A stretch of 41,327 nt of DNA from Planctomycetota bacterium (GCA_022568135.1 JADFFQ010000037.1:1-41327); one strand, 5' to 3'; counted from the first letter of the stretch, positions 32,994 to 41,060 are shown. A program made the numbers and translations. The notes: generated by a model not told the origin, from the letters alone.

Positions 32994-34130
32994 GTGAAAA
33001 CCATTCGGCTTGCCGTTGCGGGTGTGGGCAATTGCGCCTGCTCGCTTCTGCAGGGAATCGAGTATTACCAAACTCACACTTCCGCTGAATCTGCCGGGCT
33101 GATGCATGCGGCCATCGGTGACTACCGCCTTGAGGACATAGGCGTTGTTGCGGCCTTCGATGTCGATCGGCGGAAGGTCGGCAAGCCGCTTGAGGAGGCC
33201 ATCTTTGCCCCGCCTCAGTGCACGACGGTCTTCCAGCGCGATCTTCCGTCATACGGGGTTACCGTGCTGATGGGCCCGGTTCTGGATGGCGTCGCCGCCC
33301 ACATGAACGAGTATCCGGAGGCCCAGGCGTTTCGGGTCGCGGACGAGCAGCCGTGCGATGTGACCCAGGCACTGCGGGAATCCGGGGCGGAAGTCCTCGT
33401 GTGTTATCTGCCGGTGGGTTCTGAGGAGGCCGTACACCATTATGCCCAGGTCTGCCTGGACGCAGGAGTCGCTTTCGTCAACTGTGTACCGGTCTTCATC
33501 GCCTCAGATCCACAGTGGAGCAAGAGGTTCCGCGAGCGGAACATCCCGATCGTCGGTGACGACATCAAGAGCCAACTAGGCGCGACGATCGTGCATCGGA
33601 TGCTGGCCCGCCTCATGGGCGACCGGGGCGTGAAGCTCAGGCGCACCTACCAGCTCAACACAGGCGGCAACGCGGACTTCCTCAACATGATTGAGCAGCA
33701 CCGCCTCCAGTCCAAGCGGATATCCAAGACCGAATCCGTGCAGTCGCAGCTCGATGAGCCACTTGCGGAGGAGAACATCCACATCGGTCCCTCCGACTAT
33801 GTTCCGTGGCAGAAGGATAACAAGGTTTGCTTCGTGCGGATGGAATGGGATGGCTTCGGCGACATTCCCATGAACCTGGAATTGCGCCTCAGCGTGGAGG
33901 ATTCCCCGAACAGCGCAGGCATCGTCATCGACGCAATCCGATGCGCCAAGCTCGCGCTTGATCGGAAGATCGGCGGACCACTTCAGGAGATCTCAGCTGT
34001 CTGCATGAAGCACCCGCCGAAGCAGTTCCGTGATTCGGTAGCCCGGGATTTGCTGGAGCGATGGATCGACGACGGCTACGAGATCGCCACCCTGACCAGC
34101 AACGAGATGCTGGCTGCAACCAGATCGTGA
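32994..34130 (+). CDS. ino1: Inositol-3-phosphate (myo-inositol-1-phosphate) synthase
   Basis: 378 residues from GTG 32994, with AAAGGAG 8 nt before. It converts glucose-6-phosphate to L-myo-inositol-1-phosphate with bound NAD. Motifs: the N-terminal Rossmann turn AVAGVGNCACSLLQGIEYY, CYLPVGSEEA, VNCVPVFIASDPQW, GDDIKSQLGATIVHRMLA (catalytic Lys region), TYQLNTGGNADFLNM, ESKRISKTESV-like KRISKTESV, and GDIPMNLELRLSVEDSPNSA near the end. The length and the NTGGN/SKTESV pattern match the compact bacterial/archaeal form, not the longer eukaryotic one. It is the first gene of a tight operon supplying inositol-1-phosphate to the next two. Confidence 0.93.
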   Translation: MKTIRLAVAGVGNCACSLLQGIEYYQTHTSAESAGLMHAAIGDYRLEDIGVVAAFDVDRRKVGKPLEEAIFAPPQCTTVFQRDLPSYGVTVLMGPVLDGVAAHMNEYPEAQAFRVADEQPCDVTQALRESGAEVLVCYLPVGSEEAVHHYAQVCLDAGVAFVNCVPVFIASDPQWSKRFRERNIPIVGDDIKSQLGATIVHRMLARLMGDRGVKLRRTYQLNTGGNADFLNMIEQHRLQSKRISKTESVQSQLDEPLAEENIHIGPSDYVPWQKDNKVCFVRMEWDGFGDIPMNLELRLSVEDSPNSAGIVIDAIRCAKLALDRKIGGPLQEISAVCMKHPPKQFRDSVARDLLERWIDDGYEIATLTSNEMLAATRS

Positions 34131-34139
34131 GTGGTGGCG

Positions 34140-34970
34140 ATGGCCGTTCTCCAGACCGACCTTGCGACAGTGCTCAGACGTCTCCATGCGGGTGTCCGTG
34201 AAGCCCTCGCAGGCTTGTCCACCAGCCATGCACAGGAGATCCACGGCACGAACCCCAAAGGGGACCGCCAGCAGGCCTTCGATCTCGCTGCTGACGCGGC
34301 CGTGCGGCGAATCCTTGAGGGAGAACTCGACAGCGGGATCATTCTCTCTGAGGAATCAGAAGAGCACCATTTCGGAACGGCCGAGCCCGTCTACCGCTTC
34401 GTCATCGATCCCGTCGACGGCTCGGACAACTGGGCACGGCGTCTACCGCTGTCATCGGTCGCGGTTGCCGTGCTTCCGGCCGAAGCACCGCTTGCACTTG
34501 ACCGGGTGATCGCGGCCCTGACGGGCGATCTCGGAGAAGAAGATCCCTTGATCTGCATCCGTGGCGGCGGTGTCCATCGCGGCGCCGATCAAATCCAGAC
34601 TGCGGGCACCCGAAGAATCAAGGATGCGTTCGTCTCCTGCGAGCTCAACCACTTCGCGCCGACATCCCAGCTTGGCGTCTTGTTCGCTAGCGCTCGTGCG
34701 GTGCGGTCCTTTGGATGTGCCTCCCGCGCGATTGCTCTGGTGGCCGACGGCTCGCTCGATGCACACATTGATGTGCGCGAACGCTTGACGCCCGAGAGCT
34801 TTCTCGCCGCGGCTGCAATCCTTCAGGAGGCCGGCGGCTGCGTGCTCGACGCCCAAGGCAACCCGCTCCCGGCGTTCACCGACCTCCGCCAGAGGACGAC
34901 AATCGTCGCCGCTGCCACCGAAGAATTGGCCCAAGAGATCGTTGAAGCGCTCACCAACGCCAACACGTGA
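34140..34970 (+). CDS. Inositol monophosphatase-family phosphatase
   Basis: 276 residues from ATG 34140 (in-frame GTG 34131 directly follows the ino1 stop). The Mg/Li-sensitive phosphatase motifs are present: the SEESEEHH acidic site (first metal ligand) and DPVDGSDNWARRLPLSS (Asp90, Asp93), the D-x-x-DGS-x-N-W motif. The third motif, usually WDxAAG, reads TPESFLAAAAILQEAGG, so the metal-ligand Asp there is replaced by Glu or absent; that suggests altered substrate use. Candidate reactions are dephosphorylation of inositol-1-phosphate or of the phosphorylated di-inositol intermediate made by the next gene. The reading frame overlaps the next gene by 29 bp, suggesting coupled translation. Confidence 0.82.
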   Translation: MAVLQTDLATVLRRLHAGVREALAGLSTSHAQEIHGTNPKGDRQQAFDLAADAAVRRILEGELDSGIILSEESEEHHFGTAEPVYRFVIDPVDGSDNWARRLPLSSVAVAVLPAEAPLALDRVIAALTGDLGEEDPLICIRGGGVHRGADQIQTAGTRRIKDAFVSCELNHFAPTSQLGVLFASARAVRSFGCASRAIALVADGSLDAHIDVRERLTPESFLAAAAILQEAGGCVLDAQGNPLPAFTDLRQRTTIVAAATEELAQEIVEALTNANT

Positions 34971-36333
34971 TACTGGGGCAACCACCCCACCGCTTGCCGT
35001 GATCCTCGCGGCCGGCGAAGGTTCGCGCCTGGAGCAAGTCCGCAACGGTACGCCGAAGCCTGCATTGAAACTGCTTGGTCTATCTCTGGCGGAGCGCACG
35101 ATCACAAACTGCAACGCCGCAGGCATTCATCGGTTCCTCGTGGTTCTCGGTCATCAAGCCGACCAGGTCCGGGCGCACTACCAGGAGATCGCCTCCCGCC
35201 GCGACTGCGACATCAAGTTTGTCATTGCTGAGGATTGGAAGCTTGGCAACGGTGCGAGCGCCCTGGCGGCCGCGGACAAACTGGACGACGCTCCCTTCCT
35301 GCTCACCATGTCCGATCACCTGATCGCTCCATCGCTGATCGAGAAGATCCTTCGAGCCCATCCAGAACAGGGCGAGATCTGTCTTGCGGTAGATCGTGAC
35401 ATGGCAGGTGTATTCGATGTCGAAGATGTGACCAAGGTTGTGACCTTAGATGGTCATATTGTAAGCATCGGCAAGAGCCTTGAAGAATGGGATGCCGCAG
35501 ACACCGGCGTGTTCTTCTGTTCGGATGCTCTGTTCAGCGGTTTGAAGCGAGCACATGAACAAGAGAAACACTCGCTGACCGACGGCGTGCGCGATCTTGC
35601 CGAAGCCGGCAAGGTCAACGCCGTTGATGTGACTGGCGAAGACTGGATCGATGTTGACACACCCGAGGCGTTCGGCGAGGCGAGACGGCGCTTGCTCGCA
35701 TCGCTCACCAAAGGCAACGAGGACGGCTACGTTTCCCTCCGGCTGAATCGCCCCCTTTCCACGCGCCTTTCCGCCCACCTGGCGACGACGAGAATCACAC
35801 CGAATCAGATCACCGTCATCAGCTTTCTGATCTGTCTGACGGGAGCAGGTCTGCTGTCAGTAGGCATGTTCGCCACCGGTGTCATCGGCGGCCTCCTGGT
35901 TCAAGCCGCATCGGTTATTGACGGATGCGACGGCGAAATCGCGCGACTCAAGCACCTGAGCTCACCACGAGGGGCCTGGCTTGACACGGTCTTGGACCGG
36001 TACGCGGACATGGCCGTAGCTCTGGCCATCACACTTGCATTCGCCGCGGTTCACCCCGGCCCGCTCCCGTGGATCATCGGATTCCTGGCCGCCTTCGGTT
36101 TCATCCTGGCCAGCTACGTGACCAAGGAGTTCGGCATCCGGACCGGCAAGCCCTACCCGAACGATGTTCTGAACCGCCTGAAGCGCCGTGATCTGAGAAT
36201 CTTCATCATTTGCCTCGGAGCCGTGGTGGCCCGACCATTCGAAGCACTCATGATCGCGGGTGCGTTGACCCACATCTGCGTGATCGGTATTTTTATTAAA
36301 GGATGGAAGAGAAGCGCCTCGCCGGGACGGTGA
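34942..36333 (+). CDS. Fused inositol-1-phosphate cytidylyltransferase / CDP-inositol:inositol-1-phosphate transferase
   Basis: 463 residues from TTG 34942. Residues 17-245 are a sugar-type nucleotidyltransferase: AVILAAGEGSRLEQ (nucleotide loop), GTPKPALKLLGLSLAERTI, GNGASALAAADKL, LLTMSDHLI and DWIDVDTPEAFGEA. Residues 275-460 are a CDP-alcohol phosphotransferase with the exact D-x2-DG-x2-AR-x8-G-x3-D-x3-D motif (D327, D330, G331, A334, R335, G344, D348, D352) and about six transmembrane helices. This arrangement is that of the bifunctional enzymes making CDP-inositol and then di-myo-inositol phosphate phosphate (DIPP), described in several (hyper)thermophiles. Following ino1 and a phosphatase, it fits a di-myo-inositol phosphate pathway; a lipid headgroup product is the main alternative. 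Confidence 0.85.
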   Translation: MKRSPTPTRDTGATTPPLAVILAAGEGSRLEQVRNGTPKPALKLLGLSLAERTITNCNAAGIHRFLVVLGHQADQVRAHYQEIASRRDCDIKFVIAEDWKLGNGASALAAADKLDDAPFLLTMSDHLIAPSLIEKILRAHPEQGEICLAVDRDMAGVFDVEDVTKVVTLDGHIVSIGKSLEEWDAADTGVFFCSDALFSGLKRAHEQEKHSLTDGVRDLAEAGKVNAVDVTGEDWIDVDTPEAFGEARRRLLASLTKGNEDGYVSLRLNRPLSTRLSAHLATTRITPNQITVISFLICLTGAGLLSVGMFATGVIGGLLVQAASVIDGCDGEIARLKHLSSPRGAWLDTVLDRYADMAVALAITLAFAAVHPGPLPWIIGFLAAFGFILASYVTKEFGIRTGKPYPNDVLNRLKRRDLRIFIICLGAVVARPFEALMIAGALTHICVIGIFIKGWKRSASPGR

Positions 36334-36410
36334 CTCACATGAGCAACAAACCGCTGCCACTCATCATTCAAGGCGGCATCTGAGCAGGCAGGTCGCTGAC
36401 GACCCACGGG

Positions 36411-36640
36411 ACGGAAAGGGGAGGAGAGTCCTTGTGATCGGTACGCGTTGCCAGTCTATGGCGCGGTCGTTTCACTCGGTGTTTGTCTCTTCCTGCGTTT
36501 TCTCGAGCTTTTCGAGCCACTTTTCGGCGCTCTCTCGGAGGCGCGGATTGAGATGCGTTTCGGCCATGGCGCGGATGGGATCAATCGCGCGCTCGTCTCC
36601 GATATCGGCGAGGGCGGTGGCGGCCACTGTGTGGTTAGGA
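36411..36640 (-). repeat. Repeat copy B: 3' end of the M1 aminopeptidase gene plus flank
   Basis: Aligns without gaps, by eye, to 38236-38468 apart from about 2 bp at the outer flank. Its minus strand encodes ALADIGDERAIDPIRAM onward to QEETNTE and stop, 41 of 47 residues identical to the aminopeptidase end and 41 of 47 to copy A. Similarity includes AGTCTATGG and the GGGGA block beyond the stop. Left of it, 36334-36410 is a short spacer after the inositol operon; right of it the hicA gene ends at 36654, within a few bases. Confidence 0.85.
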
Positions 36641-36653
36641 ACTTCGGTGACGC

Positions 36654-36866
36654 TCAAAGAAGCTTGCGAAAGTCTGCGATCGTAAGACCAGCGTCCCGGA
36701 CGATCCCGCCCATCGTGTATGCGTTGACCGGGTTGTGTCGTGGGATGGTGAGAATACGCACACTGTCAGTCATCACGATATGTTTTCCCTGTCGCGCAAT
36801 CCTGAAGCCGGACTTCTCCAGGGCCCGCACCGCATCGAGGTGATTGATGCCCGGTAGCTTCGGCAC
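36654..36866 (-). CDS. hicA: HicA-family mRNA interferase toxin
   Basis: 70 residues: MPKLPGINHLDAVRALEKSG, then FRIARQGKHIVMTD with the active-site His in GKH, and ILTIPRHNPVNAYTMGGIVR with the conserved RHNP-x-x... and a C-terminal helix. This is the canonical HicA double-stranded-RNA-binding-like fold, an RNase that cleaves mRNA. It starts 2 bp after the hicB stop (36869-36871), the hicB-hicA order seen in many bacteria, so the two are translationally linked. Its 3' end lies at the edge of repeat copy B, and its last ~26 bp reappear at 31331-31356. Confidence 0.85.
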   Translation of the reverse strand: MPKLPGINHLDAVRALEKSGFRIARQGKHIVMTDSVRILTIPRHNPVNAYTMGGIVRDAGLTIADFRKLL

Positions 36867-36868
36867 GA

Positions 36869-37066
36869 TCAGCCCGCGACATCGATTTCCCTGACGTCTG
36901 TGCCGCGAAGTTGCTCGGCGACCACGGCCAAGTACTCGCGGATGGCGTGCTGAATATTCGCCAGCGCTTCTTCCTCGGTCTCCCCCTGGGACCAGCAGCC
37001 CGGCAGCCCTGGAACCGAGACGCTGAATCCTTCTTCCGACTTGTGTAGCGCAATCTTGTACTTCAT
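36869..37066 (-). CDS. hicB: HicB-family antitoxin (short form)
   Basis: 65 residues from ATG 37066, with GGAG 8 nt before. Sequence MKYKIALHKSEEGFSVSVPG followed by LPGCWSQGETEEEALANIQH is the partial RNase H-like HicB fold: the VPGLPGC turn and the ETEEEAL helix are diagnostic. It is the short version without a C-terminal DNA-binding domain. HicB binds and blocks HicA. Upstream (37067-37186) there is a truncated plus-strand hicA copy, so the promoter must lie within that fragment. Confidence 0.85.
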   Translation of the reverse strand: MKYKIALHKSEEGFSVSVPGLPGCWSQGETEEEALANIQHAIREYLAVVAEQLRGTDVREIDVAG

Positions 37067-37090
37067 CCGATTCTCCAGCGTCAGTATAGC

Positions 37091-37184
37091 TGCAAGCTGC
37101 TTCGCGAGGGCAGCAATCACACGGTGTTCGTCAACCGCGCAAAGCGGAGATCAGCAACTGTTCCCCGCCACCGCGAGATCAATG
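37091..37184 (+). pseudogene. Truncated copy of the plus-strand hicA
   Basis: The frame starting at 37091 reads CKLLREGSNHTVFVNRAKRR then SATVPRHREIN, nearly identical to residues 24-54 of the hicA at 31446-31655 (CALLREGSNHSVFVNRARRK, SATLPRHREIN). The N-terminal part is missing toward hicB, and the C-terminal helix is cut off next to the SIR2 stop codon at 37187. It cannot encode a functional toxin. Confidence 0.78.
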
Positions 37185-37186
37185 CG

Positions 37187-38224
37187 TCACCAACGCACTC
37201 CCGTCCCCCTTTGTGCCCACCTTTTCCGCCCGTCATGCTCGGCAATCTTTGCATACCACAGCTGTGTCTGCTCAAGACTCAAGTCCCTTGGCGCTTCCCA
37301 TCTCTCTGATGCAATACCGCGAGTTCCCGCATAATAGATCGATTCGCAGGTCCCTCTTGGGAATAGAGACATATACGAATCCTGGAACCATTCTATATAG
37401 CGTGTGTGGTGATAGTAATCGAATGGTTTCCACGTTTCATGCAGCTCATTGCGCTCCTGTTCCGTAAGATCGGGCCGGTGGATAATCTCCGCGTGCTCCA
37501 CCAGGCGATCGCCTCGACTACGCCAACTCATCTTGAGCAGCTCGACTGCATCCACGTCCGTTGTTGGCGCGCTGTAGCCGAAGATGGTGAGAATAAACGC
37601 ATTTTCGAGAAACAGGCGAGCATTCTCCCACTGGTCCCTGATAAACGGTTTACGGTAGGCAGCTGCCTTGTTCTTTACAGGGTAAAGCAGCGATGCCGGC
37701 GTCAGAGGCATGCCGCAATCCGGGCAGTGCTGCCCACGTCGTCCCCACACTACCGGGTGGTTACCACAATACCCAACTCTGACGTTTCCATGCAGAAAGA
37801 AGATCTCTGGCAGAGGAACGCATCGGTTCCGCTGGTAGGCATCAAATAGAAACGGATCCCAATTGAATGTGAACACTGCATCCTTGGGGCGAAGCGAGAG
37901 AAGAAGATGATCGTAAATTGTTGGTGTTTCAGGAAGCTTCAGCGATGAAAAGTACGTTTCTATGAGCAATTCCACATGCTGCGCGAGTTCAGTCTGGCCG
38001 TTGTCCACGATATCGCTATAGAGAGCCTCGAAGTCATCGAACGATTCGCAGATTTCAGCTGTCTCTAGGCATTGGCGAAGACCCGGCACGATATCGACAA
38101 GTTCGTTCATGAGCGGCACAGCAGGTCCTGCCGCGTCTCCTTCCCGAAACGCAGCTTTGCTCGCACCAGCACCGAGAAGTACGACATGCGGACGCTGCAC
38201 CGCAAGCTCTTCGTGCGAGAGCAC
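37187..38224 (-). CDS. SIR2-like domain protein, probable NAD-consuming enzyme
   Basis: 345 residues from GTG 38224; the frame stays open to ATG 38347, but those codons run antiparallel over the aminopeptidase gene end and are probably not native. Numbered from GTG 38224: GAGAS (18-22) of the NAD-binding loop, FTFNWD (N121, D123) matching the NAD-ribose Asn-x-Asp of SIR2, LHG with the candidate catalytic His145, a probable zinc site C153 ... C167PDC170, and FGYSAPTTD near 215. The C-terminal 110 residues are unassigned. SIR2-like proteins of this type act in bacterial anti-phage systems as NADases, usually with a second protein; none is evident here. Codons and flanks are noticeably richer in A/T than the surroundings, suggesting transfer. 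Confidence 0.72.
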   Translation of the reverse strand: MLSHEELAVQRPHVVLLGAGASKAAFREGDAAGPAVPLMNELVDIVPGLRQCLETAEICESFDDFEALYSDIVDNGQTELAQHVELLIETYFSSLKLPETPTIYDHLLLSLRPKDAVFTFNWDPFLFDAYQRNRCVPLPEIFFLHGNVRVGYCGNHPVVWGRRGQHCPDCGMPLTPASLLYPVKNKAAAYRKPFIRDQWENARLFLENAFILTIFGYSAPTTDVDAVELLKMSWRSRGDRLVEHAEIIHRPDLTEQERNELHETWKPFDYYHHTRYIEWFQDSYMSLFPRGTCESIYYAGTRGIASERWEAPRDLSLEQTQLWYAKIAEHDGRKRWAQRGTGVRW

Positions 38225-38235
38225 AGCTAACGATG

Positions 38236-38482
38236 GACGGAAATGGGGACGGGAGTCCTCTTTATCGGAGCGCGGCGCCAGTCTATGGTGCGGTCGTTTC
38301 ACTCGTCGTTTGTCTCTTCCTGTGCTTTCTCGAGTGTTTCGAGCCACTTTTCGGCGCTCTCTTGGAGGCGGGGGTTGGGATGCGTTTCGGCCATGGCTCG
38401 GATGGGGTCGAGGGCGCGCTCGTCTCCGATGTCGGCGAGCGCGCCAGCCGCGGCGCGGACTGTTCGGCGCTCGGGATCGTTG
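38236..38482 (-). repeat. Repeat copy C: native 3' end of the aminopeptidase gene plus flank
   Basis: This is the reference copy: the last ~61 codons and stop of the aminopeptidase (stop at 38299) and about 60 bp of 3' flank, ending beside the SIR2 start. Copies A and B match it in the same orientation. Flank features shared by A and C are the GGGGACGGG and, in all three, the CTATGG segment. Confidence 0.88.
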
Positions 38483-40881
38483 AGCAGCCCCAGTAAGAAC
38501 TCAACAGCGCGATCCTGGTCGTGCTCGGCCAATTTGCCGATGGTTTCGATCGCCGCCGACCGGGAACGGTCCATGTAGCCATAGGCGGCATACTGGATGC
38601 CTAAGTCAAGCCCGCGCGAATCATCGAGCTCGGCCAGGGCCCGCAACGCGGCCTGGCGGACCCGATCATGTTGGCTGGGAAAGTCCACCAACTGGGCAAT
38701 CAAGTCCGCGTGCTCGGCGGCTTCGTGGTGAGCCAGGGCTTCGATCGCAGCCACCCGAGTCGCGTAGCTTGGATCGTTCCCCGCAAGGTCGGCGAGGATC
38801 TCGACCACCCGTTCTTGATCGAAGTTCTCAAGCTTCTCAACCAGCGTGGCGCGAACTCTGGCCTCGGCGACGCCGTCTGCGATGATCGACAGTAATTCGG
38901 CCTTGGCATCATCTGAGCCGAAACCGGCTAGTGAGTCCACAGCCGTGTTTCGCAGCGAGTAGCGAATCGATTCGTCTGCGATGATCTGTGAGAGCAGGGA
39001 TACCGCTTGGGGTATATCAGTTTCACCCAGGGCTTCGATGGCAGCATGACGAGCCGCAATGGTCGGTCCGTTGGTCGCCTGGGTCATCGACATCGACTGT
39101 GGTTTGTTGACGGTGATCGTCTTGAGGACGTGCAGATAGGGATCGACCGCGACGATGCTCGGCGGGCCGTCGAGGGTGGTTCGGTACGATGTCGCCTTCT
39201 CCCGGACGTTTATATAGAAGGATTGCTCCCCGCTGGCTGTCTGCACGAAAACCGGCAGCATGAAGCGAAAGGCCGGCGTGCGCTCGTCGATGTGCTGGAC
39301 CTGCTGGACATCGACCAGCAGCTCGCGGGTCTCGGCCTCGTAGCGCAGCTCCACTTCGAGCTCGGGCGTGCCGGGGCGATAGCACCACTGCTCGAAGAAC
39401 CATTCCAGGCCGCGGCCTGAGACTTCCTCCAAGGCGTACCGGAAGTCGTTGGTCTCCACCGTGCCCAGGGCGTGGCGGTTCATGTACAAATGCACGCCCT
39501 TGAAGAAGACCTCATCGCCGAGCATCATCCGCAGCATATGAATGATGGACGATCCCTTGGGATAGGGATTGGCCGCTCGCCTGAACGTTTCCCGAGGGTG
39601 CTCGTATACCGGCGAGACCATGGGCAGGTCGTTGGTGGTGTGATCGTCGCGGGCGACGCGAAAGCTGTGACGGATGCGGTCGAGGTATCCATCTTCGCCG
39701 TCACGATGCTCGAACCACAGCGCCGCACCATAGGTCGCCCAACCTTCGTTGAGCCAGATGTGGGCCCAGCTCTTACAGGTCAGCAGGTCGCCGGTCCATT
39801 GATGGGCCACCTCATGAGCGATTAGCCCCTCCAGATCGCGGTCCAACAGAGCGGTCTTATCGAGCACGGCGGTGGGATACATCGTCGTGACTGAGGTGTT
39901 CTCCATAGCCCCGGGCCCGAAGTTCTTCACCAGGATCTGGTCGTAGCGGTCCCAGGGGTACGCGATACCGAAGCGCTGCTCCAGCACGTCGATCATTTCG
40001 CCTGTGCGGCCATAGGTCTGCATGACGCGATCACCGAGGCCTTGGGGAACCCACACGTGCATGGGCAGCCCGGACTTGGGCGGCGGAATCTCAACAATGT
40101 CAAACTTCCCGATGATCAACGACACCAGGTAGCTCACATGCGGCTTGTCCTGGAGGTAATGCCAGACCGCCCGTGAACCGTCATCGCTGGTTGAGATGAG
40201 CCGGCCGTTGCTGGACACGGCCAGCCCGGACGGCACATCGACGATGAGCTCCGTGGTCATGCGCTCGTTGGGAGCGTCGTGGGAGGCGAACCAATGGCGG
40301 TTGTAGATCGATTCGCCCTGGGTGTGGACCTCGGCCGTGTAGTGTGGTGCAGCGGGCGATGAAGGTGTGAAGAACATGCCGGTGTACGGCTCGATACAGC
40401 TGTATTGGATGACCACCTCCCGCGGCTCACCCGGCGGCAGCGGCGGGTCGAACCGCAGGGTCAATGTTTCATCATCCTGGTAGTGTTCGATCGCCTCACC
40501 TTCCAGCTTGACCGTAGTGATGTCCAGCCCGACGGCATTGAGCGTGATGGCCGAGACCGCTTCGGCGATGGGCACGAACCGCAGAGTCTCAGTGGCCGTG
40601 AATCGCGCCTCATCCAGATCGTCAAAGCGCATCATCAGCGTCATGTGGAGGTAGTTCACGACACGATCCGGCGGGAAGTGGCGCAGGTCGCGGCCCGTGT
40701 CTTCATCGAATGCCTTGGCCGACCACGCGGCCCGTTGGAGCTTGCCCGCCAGACAGGCCTCGGACGTGCTGAACCAGGCCGGCTCATCATCGCCGTCGGC
40801 ATACAAACCCGGTGATCCCGCAGCCAACAGCAGAATCACAGGAATCAGAAATCGCCCGTCATGTCGCGTGGCCAGTTGCAT
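38299..40881 (-). CDS. Exported M1-family aminopeptidase with C-terminal HEAT repeats
   Basis: 860 residues from ATG 40881; AAGGAG lies 11 nt upstream. A signal peptide (RFLIPVILLLAAGSPGLYA) sends it out of the cytoplasm. The N-terminal beta domain leads to GPGAMENTSV (about 320, substrate-binding GAMEN), then the zinc site HEVAHQWTGD (His355, His359, catalytic Glu356) and LNEGWATY (Glu378, 18 residues after the second His), the M1 gluzincin signature, and the helical end with ETFRRAANPYPKGSSI. After about residue 620 come at least five HEAT-like helical pairs (for example IPQAVSLLSQIIADES, RAALRALAELDDSRG-type), an arrangement also seen in other large M1 proteins with an ERAP-like tail. Its 3' end has two duplicated fragments elsewhere (copies A and B). 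Confidence 0.9.
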   Translation of the reverse strand: MQLATRHDGRFLIPVILLLAAGSPGLYADGDDEPAWFSTSEACLAGKLQRAAWSAKAFDEDTGRDLRHFPPDRVVNYLHMTLMMRFDDLDEARFTATETLRFVPIAEAVSAITLNAVGLDITTVKLEGEAIEHYQDDETLTLRFDPPLPPGEPREVVIQYSCIEPYTGMFFTPSSPAAPHYTAEVHTQGESIYNRHWFASHDAPNERMTTELIVDVPSGLAVSSNGRLISTSDDGSRAVWHYLQDKPHVSYLVSLIIGKFDIVEIPPPKSGLPMHVWVPQGLGDRVMQTYGRTGEMIDVLEQRFGIAYPWDRYDQILVKNFGPGAMENTSVTTMYPTAVLDKTALLDRDLEGLIAHEVAHQWTGDLLTCKSWAHIWLNEGWATYGAALWFEHRDGEDGYLDRIRHSFRVARDDHTTNDLPMVSPVYEHPRETFRRAANPYPKGSSIIHMLRMMLGDEVFFKGVHLYMNRHALGTVETNDFRYALEEVSGRGLEWFFEQWCYRPGTPELEVELRYEAETRELLVDVQQVQHIDERTPAFRFMLPVFVQTASGEQSFYINVREKATSYRTTLDGPPSIVAVDPYLHVLKTITVNKPQSMSMTQATNGPTIAARHAAIEALGETDIPQAVSLLSQIIADESIRYSLRNTAVDSLAGFGSDDAKAELLSIIADGVAEARVRATLVEKLENFDQERVVEILADLAGNDPSYATRVAAIEALAHHEAAEHADLIAQLVDFPSQHDRVRQAALRALAELDDSRGLDLGIQYAAYGYMDRSRSAAIETIGKLAEHDQDRAVEFLLGLLNDPERRTVRAAAGALADIGDERALDPIRAMAETHPNPRLQESAEKWLETLEKAQEETNDE

Positions 40882-41027
40882 AGTGTGGGTCACTCCTTCC
40901 TCGCGGGGGCTGCTGATTTGTCTCAGCCGGCCAGGTTCATCCGCAGCGGAGCCGTGCACGGACGCAGCGCCGCCGTCTGAATACAGAATAGGGCGCCTTC
41001 CCCAACACAAGCGCCCCGGACGCGCTC

Positions 41028-41055
41028 TTGCCGAGGGCCTCAGGCGCGGTATAGT
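41028..41055 (+). promoter_or_regulatory. Candidate promoter for a leaderless pyrG
   Basis: TTGCCG (41028-41033) and TATAGT (41050-41055) are 16 bp apart, 4/6 and 5/6 matches to sigma70 hexamers. The start codon follows the -10 by 5 bp, so transcription would begin at or next to the ATG, and no Shine-Dalgarno sequence exists. Confidence 0.5.
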
Positions 41056-41060
41056 TAGCA

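Noticed and set aside
36411-36640. Insertion sequence as the source of the tail copies
   Set aside because: No transposase and no terminal inverted repeats are seen; the copies consist of a gene end plus flank, so a recombination or integration origin fits better.
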